Program-made: the position numbers and the translations under genes
Notes under the pieces: model-generated
Told to the model about the DNA's origin: nothing
The model's database searches: none
What the model saw: the letters and a program-made list of their open reading frames with translations, nothing else
Shown: positions 37,138 to 45,032 of the stretch, one piece after another
Numbering within the stretch: position 1 is the first letter of the stretch
How the letters are laid out: each line of letters starts with the position of its first letter
Assembly: GCF_949774925.1 (NCBI RefSeq)
Contig: NZ_OX458932.1
Span: 2,046,001-2,110,000, forward strand
Reading direction: 5' to 3'
DNA from: Candidatus Methylacidiphilum fumarolicum
Lineage (GTDB): Bacteria; Verrucomicrobiota; Verrucomicrobiia; Methylacidiphilales; Methylacidiphilaceae
Length of the DNA stretch: 64,000 nucleotides

Positions 37138-39035
37138 AATTTAATCCGCTAAACTTGAGTGTTTCCTTTTTAACGTAAGACCTTGTGGAGCGATCCCATC
37201 GGGGTCTCATCGTTTCAGAAGTGGCCACGCACACTTACAACCGCCCGCACATCTACCCCGAGCGGGATGTCAGCGGAAGCATGCCTTCTTCGAGCCGCTC
37301 AAAATTGGTTTCGCTAGCGGCAAAGGCGCCTTCGGAACGAGGCAGACCATCCGGCACAACACGGACGCAGCCCTGGAGCTCAGGAAGGAGATGAAGGCCA
37401 CAACCGGCATCCAGTCCGTGGACGTGCGCCCTCCTGTAGAATTTTGACCTGCTCGGATAAGTGGTCCGTTCCCTGACAATCTTTTATAATACAGCTGTCC
37501 AGACTCACTAGCCAGTCGTCGCACGTATTACCAGAGAGCTCGGCTAGGTCGACGTCGCGAATGATTCGATTCGCACCCGAAGGAGTATGCCGAGGCGTCT
37601 TCCGGAGGTTTCGTCGTCAATTCCTAAGGTGGGAAATCCAGATATGCGGGCTTGCGGGCGTCATCTTCGGGGAAAAATCGGCGGCGCCCCGAAAAGCGGG
37701 AGCACCTCGCCTGACTCTTCCCCCGCCTACCGCTGCTAAGCAAGAATCACGAGACCCATTCTACCGGCGCAGCATGCTCAATATCGACGGTGGCCACAGG
37801 TTATTCGAGCGCTTTATTACAGTCGAGCGGCTCGCCACGGATAAGGCCTTCGCCGGATTCGTGGCCAGCTTAAACAACCACGGCACGCTTCTGCTCGACC
37901 ATACCCGGTCGCGATCCAAGAAATTCGCACCGGTTAGGTGATAGGCACCCAAAAGGATCCCATTCATCACGCTGACTACCTGTTCATGCGCTAGAAGATG
38001 CGATGCTTTGCAGAGGTGGACAAGCGTGATTCAGTTTCGCCTGCTTGCGAATGCCGAGAGGGATGGTGCCATGGATATTGACGGTTCAAGGCTCGATTCC
38101 GGCGCTGCCGCAGGCAGATCACCGCCGTCCTAACATGATGGACCAATACAAAAAAACTCATTGTTCTCAAGAGGGACAACCCATTGAAGCTGCAGTGACA
38201 TTTCCACCGCAAGGCCGTCCTCTATGCTTCGTAACCAGCATACCTTGACGCGGTATTGGCGGAACAACAAGGAAATAGAGAGCTTCCTGTCCCGCCCATG
38301 AGCCTGGGTGTGTTCCAGTTCAAGGACCTGGCCATGTATTAGGAGGAACCCTTCGAGTTCATCGCCTAGGAGAGAAATGGGAAGGAAAAGTGACAGACAC
38401 CTAAATGGAACCCATGAACCATGGAATGAACCCAAAAGAGCCCTTGAATGCGAACACACGCGGTATACTAAGATACTTCATCTAAGGCACTCTAAGGCGC
38501 GATTTCTAGAACCACGACCACTTTTGCCGAGCCGTCGTGGCGATGAAGGACACCACAGTCCACGGTTGACTATTTGAGAACTTCTCCGGAACGCCGGTTC
38601 TGGAGGCCCAGAAGGAGGATATCCTTGCTATCGTGACCACTAATCCGCTCGTCGATATAATAACACAAGCCTCCATCGTGGCTTGCATGTCCAACCCCGA
38701 CCCCCCTCTCCGACTGGGTTATGAAGAAAGGCAAAGGCGCACCCTGGTCTCCTGTTTACGGGGGGATTCTTACCTTCGGTAACCCCGAGACATTCCTTCT
38801 GGCAATTGACTGGCTGGAGCGGAGCAATCCGGCGGTCCCTGCCTCTACCGTGCTTCCTGGTCCCTATCCTGACAAATGAGTGCGGAATCCAGGTTCTGCT
38901 CTATACGGTTCGAGATTGCTGGGCCAAGAGCTTCAAGGGGCTAACCGGCGAAATCTAGCGCTGAAACTCAGTAACTAACTGGTCTCCATCTGGAGCCATG
39001 TATGCGCAAATTCTCGGTATTCCAGCAATTTATTC
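37138..39035. other. GC-rich coding debris left of the defence operon
   Basis: About 1.9 kb of GC-rich sequence with many short open pieces but no intact gene. Pieces that read like real protein include the heavy-metal-domain-like stretch at 37240-37450, a piece at about 37750-37940 (LNIDGGHRLFERF), one at about 38600-38690 (EDILAIVTTNPLVDI) and one at about 38720-38880 (WSPVYGGILTFGNPETFLLA). They lie in different frames with stops between them. None could be assigned with confidence. The composition matches the operon to the right, so this is likely the decayed left part of the same import. Confidence 0.5.
37190..37720 (+). pseudogene. Possible heavy-metal-associated (HMA) domain protein relic
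   Basis: In the plus strand, one frame (37277-37447) reads PLKIGFASGKGAFGTRQTIR and then ALELRKEMKATTGIQSVDVRP. The last part has the spacing of an HMA_2 domain (a helix followed by a GVxSVxVNP strand). It ends at a stop, and its beginning lies in another frame (about 37190-37270). A second piece at 37561-37720 (RGVFRRFRRQFLR ... GLAGVIF) could be the arginine-rich linker and membrane start seen after such domains. The assignment is tentative. Confidence 0.25.
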
Positions 39036-39064
39036 TTGACTGGAATGGACCGTTTGCCTATACG
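39036..39064 (+). promoter_or_regulatory. Predicted sigma-70 promoter of the defence operon
   Basis: TTGACT (39036-39041) and TATACG (39059-39064) are separated by 17 bases, the ideal spacing. It lies about 130 bases upstream of the first ATG of the operon at 39196. A second weaker pair, TTGGCA then TAATTA with 17 bases between, sits at about 39149-39177. Confidence 0.5.
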
Positions 39065-39076
39065 CATGAATGTATT

Positions 39077-39158
39077 AATTGGCATACACTGTGCTATTAT
39101 CTGAAGATAAAAACAGCGGAAATATTGCGGATACATATGAAATTACAATTGGCATACA
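39077..39158 (+). repeat. Direct 12-bp repeats, candidate operator
   Basis: The sequence AATTGGCATACA occurs at 39077-39088 and again at 39147-39158, 70 bases (nearly seven helical turns) apart, between the predicted promoter and the first gene. Repeats in this position are candidate binding sites for the HTH regulator encoded by the first gene. Function is inferred from position only. Confidence 0.45.
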
Positions 39159-39231
39159 TGGGGAGTGATTTTAATTACTAACGAGAGGATTTTAAATGGC
39201 TGCTGAAGAATGCTAGGTTTGCGCCGACGAC

Positions 39232-39723
39232 GTGGCTGCCTACTTTGGGGTGGCCAAGAACTCGGATTATAGATGGATCGATGAACGAAGGCTCCCTGCT
39301 TACTGCGTGGGATGGCTCTTTCGTTTCAAGCTATCCGAAATAGAAGAGTGGGTGCGCCAGAACAATGAGCGAGAGATGACTCCAAATTTCGTCCAAAACC
39401 AACCCTCCTCGAAAACCCTGACGAATCGATCAACACCGATGGCATGTTCAAGGAAAAGGGACGGGAATGAGGAAATAGCCAGATTCTTCAACACAACGCG
39501 GTCGTTCATCCAGGGCAACCCTGACTTGCGTGATCCCCAGGTCGAAGGATGGTTCCCCACGCGCCAGAACTTCCGGATCGCCATGCCGTTCAGACGAACA
39601 GATAAAGCTCTCGAAGCCTTGCCTCTAGTCACAGCACCCATTCGACACCAAGACTCCGTGGTCGACGAGTTGAAAAACATCATGCACACCCTTCTTGACC
39701 GCGCATACCAGGAGAACTTATGA
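39232..39723 (+). CDS. Excisionase/MerR-type HTH regulator, N-terminus interrupted
   Basis: The first 45 residues form a winged helix of the HTH_17/excisionase type: VAAYFGVAKNSDYRWIDERR, LPAYCVGWLFRFKLSEIEEW. The expected start is the ATG at 39196, which has a GAGAGGA ribosome site, but its 7th codon is TAG (39214-39216). Family members often have Trp-Val at this point, so TGG to TAG is the simplest explanation. The GTG at 39232 could restart translation and would keep most of the HTH. Residues 48-163 are a second region (LRDPQVEGWFPTRQNFRIAM ... DELKNIMHTLLDRAYQEN) that I do not recognise. The stop overlaps the HNH start by 4 bases. Such HTH proteins frequently head defence operons and act as local repressors. 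Confidence 0.65.
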   Translation: MAAYFGVAKNSDYRWIDERRLPAYCVGWLFRFKLSEIEEWVRQNNEREMTPNFVQNQPSSKTLTNRSTPMACSRKRDGNEEIARFFNTTRSFIQGNPDLRDPQVEGWFPTRQNFRIAMPFRRTDKALEALPLVTAPIRHQDSVVDELKNIMHTLLDRAYQENL

Positions 39724-40469
39724 AAGGACGCAGAGATAAGCCCCAGCATGAGGACCAGGCAGCTAAACGCCCGAAACAGCGCAAGTCGGTTTCATCTTTG
39801 GCGAGCAAGAAGCTTTATCAGGAAGCCGACAATCGCTGTCCATTCTGCGGTGTTGCTGACGTAGCCGTGCTAGAGATTCATCACATAGACGAAGACCCCT
39901 CGAACACTAAGATTGAGAATCTGATTGTCGTGTGCAGGAACTGCCACACCAAGATCACGTGTGAGGAGATTTCGCCGGCGGATGTCCATGCGAAGAAGGT
40001 AGAACTGTTTTGGCTTCACAAGGCGGCACCCTGGCGGGACGAAAAGAGTCTCGGGCAGTCGGTTAATGTGGATGCCGCGAGTGTCAGCGGCAGCATTATC
40101 GCCAACACCGTGACCTTTGGCCGCAAACGGTCACCCCGAATGCAATACCCGGTGGATTCTATCGGTGCGGACGCCATCAAGAAGGGATACACCGACTATC
40201 TGATCAAACGCTACTTCGATTATTGTAAGGCCGACGCTAGCTATCTATGGCAGTTTGCGCCCTTTCAACCATGCCGAAATTCACTTACCATTCAGCGCAA
40301 GTTCAAGGTAAAAACATTCTTCATCCATGTCTCACGCTTTGAGGAGCTCTGTGACTACATCAATGGCCGAGTGGGCCAGACTAATCACGGCTGGTACAAC
40401 TGTGCGCGATCCGTTCCGAATTACGGCTCATTTGAAGAATACGAGGCGGAGCAACTAAGGCATGAATAA
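39720..40469 (+). CDS. HNH endonuclease
   Basis: The 249-residue protein has a zinc-bound HNH core near its N-terminus: CPFC (Cys40, Cys43), LEIHHIDEDPSNTKIENL (His54/His55 and an Asn) and VCRNCHTKI (Cys72, Cys75, His76). The C-terminal 150 residues (DYLIKRYFDYCKADAS, FKVKTFFIHVSRFEELCDYI) have no clear match and may choose the target. HNH enzymes nick or cut DNA, and those beside a methyltransferase often serve as restriction partner. It overlaps the HTH stop by 4 bases and the methyltransferase start by 8 bases, so all three are translationally coupled. Base composition matches the rest of the island, not the flanks. Confidence 0.85.
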   Translation: MKGRRDKPQHEDQAAKRPKQRKSVSSLASKKLYQEADNRCPFCGVADVAVLEIHHIDEDPSNTKIENLIVVCRNCHTKITCEEISPADVHAKKVELFWLHKAAPWRDEKSLGQSVNVDAASVSGSIIANTVTFGRKRSPRMQYPVDSIGADAIKKGYTDYLIKRYFDYCKADASYLWQFAPFQPCRNSLTIQRKFKVKTFFIHVSRFEELCDYINGRVGQTNHGWYNCARSVPNYGSFEEYEAEQLRHE

Positions 40470-41703
40470 TGAGCGTCACATACAATGTCATGCGGAATGC
40501 GAGACAAAAGGGGCGCTGCGGATTCCCGACAGCGTCTACGGACGTCTTGTCTTTTCCCAGTACTGCGCACCTAAGAACGTCTGTCGAACATTGCCAACAA
40601 ATGCCCAATCGCCAATTCTTGGTCTCAATACAGTGTGCCCATATTACACCATGTTCCCCCTGGAATTTCCGCTCCGCCGTCTAACCAATGCCGATAAGAA
40701 CGAGTGGGTTCTTGATCCCTTCTGCGGCCGTGGGACAACCCTATTTGCCGCTCGTCTTCTCGGTCTCGGCTGCGTTGGCATTGACAGCAACCCTATTGCG
40801 GCGGCGATAGCAGCAGCGAAATTGGCACAGACCACATCGGATGCCGTTGTTGAAACGGCTCGGTCAATTCTTACGAGCCAATCCTCGCCGATTTCGATGC
40901 CAGCAGGTGACTTCTGGAACCTCTGCTATCATCCTGATACATTGAAAGAGATTTGCATTCTGCGAGAACGGCTGATGGAGTCTTGTAAGACCGCTGAAGA
41001 GATTGTGTTGCGTGCGCTGCTGTTGGGCATACTCCACGGGCCGCGCAATCGCGGACTTCCGACTTACCTTTCGAATCAGATGCCACGTACATACGCAACA
41101 AAACCCAATGCTGCCGTTCGCTACTGGCAGCGCACCAATAAAACAGAACCGCCACGTGTCGATGTTCTGAATGCTGTGAAGCGCCGGGCGGAATATTCTC
41201 TTAGGATTATTCCGCCGCCTTCCAAAGGAGCAGTCTACTTCGGCGATGCCCAGCATACCGATAGGGTGGTTCCAGCTTCCTACAGATTCAACTGGGTCGT
41301 GACATCTCCACCTTATTTCGGTATGTGCACCTACCGCCCTGATCAATGGCTTCGCAACTGGTTTCTTGGAGGCGCTGATGCTGTGGATTATTCACAGGAA
41401 GGTCAGATCTCTCATTCCGCTGATAGGTTTACCGAGGAATTGTCTAACGTATGGAAATCGGTTGCAAAACGATGCTCTCCAGGCGCCATTCTTATCATTC
41501 GCTTTGGCTATCTGCCTAGCGTTCCAGTGGACGCCCGGGAAATTCTACAAATGTCTTTGAATCTTGCAGATTCCGGCTGGCGCATTCGGCGATGGATCGA
41601 TGCTGGATCGGCAAATAACGGCAGGAGACAGTCCGAACAATTTTGCCGCATGATGAAAGCTGCAACAAGAGAATTCGATGTATATGCCAGGCTCGAGGGA
41701 TAA
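40462..41703 (+). CDS. DNA N4-cytosine/N6-adenine methyltransferase
   Basis: A 413-residue SAM-dependent DNA methyltransferase. The SAM-binding motif WVLDPFCGRGTT (83-93) precedes GIDSNP (106-111), and the catalytic motif TSPPY (281-285) comes about 195 residues later, so the order is motif I, a long middle region, then motif IV. SPPY with serine is most common in N4-cytosine enzymes but also occurs in N6-adenine ones. The 190-residue middle region should hold target recognition. It acts on DNA in the cytosol and is likely the self-marking part of the operon. Its start overlaps the HNH stop by 8 bases; NurA begins 2 bases after its stop. Confidence 0.88.
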   Translation: MNNERHIQCHAECETKGALRIPDSVYGRLVFSQYCAPKNVCRTLPTNAQSPILGLNTVCPYYTMFPLEFPLRRLTNADKNEWVLDPFCGRGTTLFAARLLGLGCVGIDSNPIAAAIAAAKLAQTTSDAVVETARSILTSQSSPISMPAGDFWNLCYHPDTLKEICILRERLMESCKTAEEIVLRALLLGILHGPRNRGLPTYLSNQMPRTYATKPNAAVRYWQRTNKTEPPRVDVLNAVKRRAEYSLRIIPPPSKGAVYFGDAQHTDRVVPASYRFNWVVTSPPYFGMCTYRPDQWLRNWFLGGADAVDYSQEGQISHSADRFTEELSNVWKSVAKRCSPGAILIIRFGYLPSVPVDAREILQMSLNLADSGWRIRRWIDAGSANNGRRQSEQFCRMMKAATREFDVYARLEG

Positions 41704-41705
41704 AT

Positions 41706-42869
41706 ATGTTCGATCCGAATGAACTCCCTAATCTAAAAGCTGCAATCCGTGCCGCAACCGTTCGGGATAGAAGGTTGCTAGACGACCTACGTTCGGAGAT
41801 TCGCGCCCTTGCAGCTGAAGTCAGAGCGATCAAACCCAGGTCCACAACTTCGGTATCCCTGGTGGCGAGCGATGGCGGAAACAACAAGCTCGTTTTTGAT
41901 CCATTTCATGTTCAACTTGTGAGGGTTGTGGATTCTTACGGTGAGCAACTCTGTCTCGACGCGGTGACACCAACAACTGATACCGATGTCCTGAGTCGCG
42001 CGCAGTTTAACGACGATGGATCTCCGAGAACGGCATTGGGTCGTGTAATGGAAGATTTAAATGTGACGCCGCGCACATTGAATCGTCTCAGCCACATGAT
42101 TCCGGATTCAAAGAAGGTGCGAGAGTCTCCCGACGAGATATCCCCCTCATGGGTGCTTGTCTATCGCGACCTCTGCGAGTGGGCTGCGCTTTATGAACGA
42201 ATCTGCTACCGGACCTTTGCCACCGATACGATGTTGGTTCGGGACGGTCTATTGCGCAGCAAGCTCTTTCGCGGAGAATTCTTCATCGAGTTCACAAAAC
42301 GAATAGAAGAATCAATAGAGAGAATACGCCAAGAGACTCGCCGGAAGGTGTTTCTCGTCGGCCTCGCGAAACACAGCAAGGTCTTGGCGCGTTACAGCTT
42401 GGCAATGGCCCTTGAAGGGATATTCCCACATGGCGCGCCTCGTTATGTGAGTGTGCCGCGAACATTGGAAGCGAAAGCTTATGTATGGCCCGAGTATGCC
42501 CGTGGGGCTGAAGTGGAAGATGGTTCCGGTGAGGCCTCCAAGTTCGTTGCTGGAGACATGTACTTTGTGCGGTTCGGAGAGCGAAGTGGCGATCCCCTCT
42601 GGACGGTCGATATACTGAGCAGCCAGGCCCAAAAGGCGGATGAGGTATTTGGATATCTGCTTGCAGATGCCATCCACGGATTTCCTGTTCCTTTTTATCC
42701 ACGATGTCTCCAGAAAGCACATGAATTCGCTGAAATCGTAGATTTTGATCTCGACATTCTTCAAGATGAGGTCATTGTAGCAGTACGCAGCTTACTCAGC
42801 GAAAAGGAAATCCCCGCATTGGAGGCCTTGCGTCTACAAGGCGATGTTTCGGCACGGAGGTATGAATGA
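41706..42869 (+). CDS. NurA-domain nuclease
   Basis: The 387-residue protein starts at the ATG at 41706, behind a GAGGG ribosome site; a longer frame from 41643 lies inside the methyltransferase. An N-terminal helical arm (residues 10-45) leads to NurA motifs: the first metal aspartate in VASDGGNNK (residue 56), a glutamate-bearing helix LCEWAALYERI (157-166), the second acidic loop MLVRDGLL (176-183) and the lysine motif VGLAKHSKV (218-226). The C-terminal HGFPVPFYPRCLQKAHEFAEI (324-344) is the typical last helix. NurA nucleases form a ring-binding complex with HerA; archaeal NurA resects DNA ends. The stop overlaps the HerA gene start (ATGA). Bacterial NurA-HerA pairs are known from accessory islands. 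Confidence 0.75.
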   Translation: MFDPNELPNLKAAIRAATVRDRRLLDDLRSEIRALAAEVRAIKPRSTTSVSLVASDGGNNKLVFDPFHVQLVRVVDSYGEQLCLDAVTPTTDTDVLSRAQFNDDGSPRTALGRVMEDLNVTPRTLNRLSHMIPDSKKVRESPDEISPSWVLVYRDLCEWAALYERICYRTFATDTMLVRDGLLRSKLFRGEFFIEFTKRIEESIERIRQETRRKVFLVGLAKHSKVLARYSLAMALEGIFPHGAPRYVSVPRTLEAKAYVWPEYARGAEVEDGSGEASKFVAGDMYFVRFGERSGDPLWTVDILSSQAQKADEVFGYLLADAIHGFPVPFYPRCLQKAHEFAEIVDFDLDILQDEVIVAVRSLLSEKEIPALEALRLQGDVSARRYE

Positions 42870-45010
42870 AACTCTTCTCACGCGAAACGACAGTTGGCAT
42901 ATTCAGAGGCTTCAGTGAAGGGGGGTTAGAGTTTCACGCCGATCTCGTACTGCCTTACAAGAATGAGTTTCAGCGCGCTCCTATGCATGGTCAGTTTCTC
43001 GTTGTTCAGCTAGAAGACGAGGATGAAGCAGTCCTCGGTCGCATAACGTCAATCTCATCTCAAGGACGTCTCGTTTCCTCGGCAGGCGAGGACTATGGCA
43101 TTCGAGCCGTTTCAGAAGAGCGGCCGATACCTGAAGACCTCCGTGAACAGTACCTCAAGTATCGAGTGAACATGCGAGTGCTGGGTGTGGTGAGAGTCGT
43201 CAACGGCGATCTCGTCTTTGCGGCCTCCCACCGCCGTCTGCCGCACGTCGGGAGCAAAGTGGCCTTTCTGACCGATGAGGTCCTACGGGAAGTAGCCGGT
43301 CACAACATAGTTGATGCCGCTGAGATAGGATATTTCGCACTGGGCGAATTCATCTATGCTTCCGGTGATTCACGGCTTGTCCGTGCTCCCTGGATGCAGA
43401 TTAAGAGTCCGCTGGTAATTCCGAAATTCCACGTTCTTGACCTTGTGGCAAGACGAACTCTTGTTTTCGCAAGGGCGGGCTTTGGTAAGTCAAATCTCGT
43501 GAAACTTCTATTCGCCAATCTTTATCGAAACACGCCTACGGTAGAGAAACGTGGAGGCAAGCAAGTACCAGTCGGAACTGTGATTTTCGATCCCGATGGC
43601 GAATATTTCTGGCCAGATGATAAGAACCGCCCTGGGCTTTGTGACGTGCCCGAATTGCTGGATAAAGTGGTTGTCTTCACGCCGAAGGCTGGTCCCAGTT
43701 CATTTTATCAATCTTTCGTTGCCGGAGATATTCGTTTAGACATCCGTAGGTTACGACCAAGTGATGTGATTTCAATTGCTTTGCCACCGGAAAAGCAGGA
43801 TCAGCAGAACGTACGAAAATTGAAGGGTATGAATGAGGCCGATTGGCATCAACTTGTCGATCTGATCCATCGGGATGGGAATGGTGCCGATGGGCAGACA
43901 GTCAGGCGACTGATAAGGCTTGAGGACAGCCAGGATGCTGAAATGGTCGCGGCACGGGCCAACATGACAACAATTGTTCGAATGCTGCACGACCCGAGCA
44001 GCCAGATGATGGATATGCTGCTTGTAGCCCTACGGGAGGGTCGAATATGCGTTATTGACGTATCTCAAATGCGGGGTATGCCAGCGCTTGTTCTATCTGG
44101 ACTTATCCTGCAACGAATATTTGATCACAACCAGGAAGAGTTTACAAAGGCCAAGCCAGAAACAATTCCGGTCATCGCCGTCGTTGAAGAGGCGCAAGCT
44201 GTCCTTGGCAGCTCAGGGAGCTCTGGCGAAGGACCCTACGTATCCTGGGTCAAAGAGGGACGTAAATATGACTTGGGGGCTATCTTGATTACGCAGCAAC
44301 CAGGATCAATATCAGGAGAAATCCTGAGCCAAGGGGATAACTGGTTTGCGTTCCATCTTCTGTCGGCCGGTGATCTTCGAGCGGTAAAGAGCGCAAATGC
44401 ACATTTCAGCGATGATATCCTGTCATCTCTTTTGAACGAGCCAATCCCTGGTCACGGCGTGTTCTGGAGTAGTGTGGGCGGCAAGAGTTATCCAATCCCT
44501 ATTCGTGTGTTGTCCTTTGAGGGGCAATACCAAGCGCGAGATCCGAAGTATGACCAACCAGCGAGTGAAACCGCTGCTGTGGGACTTCGTCAGCGATTTA
44601 GCAATGCGCTGGCATCTGCGCGTCGTTTAGTGCCTGTCGTTGATACGCCGCATACCCCACAGGCTATGGGGGCCTCGGTTCTTCACGAGGAACCGGAGGC
44701 GGATGAGGAACAAGATGCCCTGGCAATCTACGAGGCAGCGACGATTGAAGCATTCAAGAACGACAAGGGCTTTTTAATAAGCAGGCTGACACAACAAGGC
44801 TTACCGTGGAGGGGTGTCAAAGAACGGTTAAAAAAACTCCTTCCCGACGTGTTGTCGGATCGGGACACGATTGCACACCAACTGGTCCCCAAAGCGATGA
44901 CCGCTTTGTTCGGAGAACAGGGAATTGGCTGGACTACAGAAAAGCGGCCTTCAAAAAGCGGATCAGAATTCACAACATGGATTGTGGTGATTCAAGAAGG
45001 AAGCCGATAA
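42866..45010 (+). CDS. HerA-like hexameric ATPase 1 (NurA partner)
   Basis: A 714-residue HerA/FtsK-superfamily ATPase. Residues 1-190 form a beta-rich HAS-barrel-like region. The P-loop is FARAGFGKSN (201-210), followed by VIFDPDGEYFW (239-249) and the Walker B strand VIAVVEEAQAVLG (435-448). A conserved block GRKYDLGAILITQQPGSI near residue 465-482 with its Gln matches the HerA sensor region, and a DNA-binding-like C-terminal tail follows. HerA hexamers pump double-stranded DNA and regulate bound nucleases. The gene overlaps nurA by 4 bases and is followed after 22 bases by the SIR2 gene, so its natural partner is NurA. It differs clearly from the second HerA copy. Confidence 0.88.
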   Translation: MKLFSRETTVGIFRGFSEGGLEFHADLVLPYKNEFQRAPMHGQFLVVQLEDEDEAVLGRITSISSQGRLVSSAGEDYGIRAVSEERPIPEDLREQYLKYRVNMRVLGVVRVVNGDLVFAASHRRLPHVGSKVAFLTDEVLREVAGHNIVDAAEIGYFALGEFIYASGDSRLVRAPWMQIKSPLVIPKFHVLDLVARRTLVFARAGFGKSNLVKLLFANLYRNTPTVEKRGGKQVPVGTVIFDPDGEYFWPDDKNRPGLCDVPELLDKVVVFTPKAGPSSFYQSFVAGDIRLDIRRLRPSDVISIALPPEKQDQQNVRKLKGMNEADWHQLVDLIHRDGNGADGQTVRRLIRLEDSQDAEMVAARANMTTIVRMLHDPSSQMMDMLLVALREGRICVIDVSQMRGMPALVLSGLILQRIFDHNQEEFTKAKPETIPVIAVVEEAQAVLGSSGSSGEGPYVSWVKEGRKYDLGAILITQQPGSISGEILSQGDNWFAFHLLSAGDLRAVKSANAHFSDDILSSLLNEPIPGHGVFWSSVGGKSYPIPIRVLSFEGQYQARDPKYDQPASETAAVGLRQRFSNALASARRLVPVVDTPHTPQAMGASVLHEEPEADEEQDALAIYEAATIEAFKNDKGFLISRLTQQGLPWRGVKERLKKLLPDVLSDRDTIAHQLVPKAMTALFGEQGIGWTTEKRPSKSGSEFTTWIVVIQEGSR

Positions 45011-45032
45011 TCACAGGAAAAGAGGAAAAACG

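Noticed and set aside
37007-37234. A 75-codon minus-strand frame over tRNA-Asn
   Set aside because: It is the antisense of the tRNA gene, a frequent false prediction (GFEPTT-type peptide).
37750-37940. LNIDGGHRLFERF read as a DndB/DGQHR-type domain
   Set aside because: Only the short DGxHRL pattern agrees; the rest does not match and the frame has no gene structure. Kept as debris.
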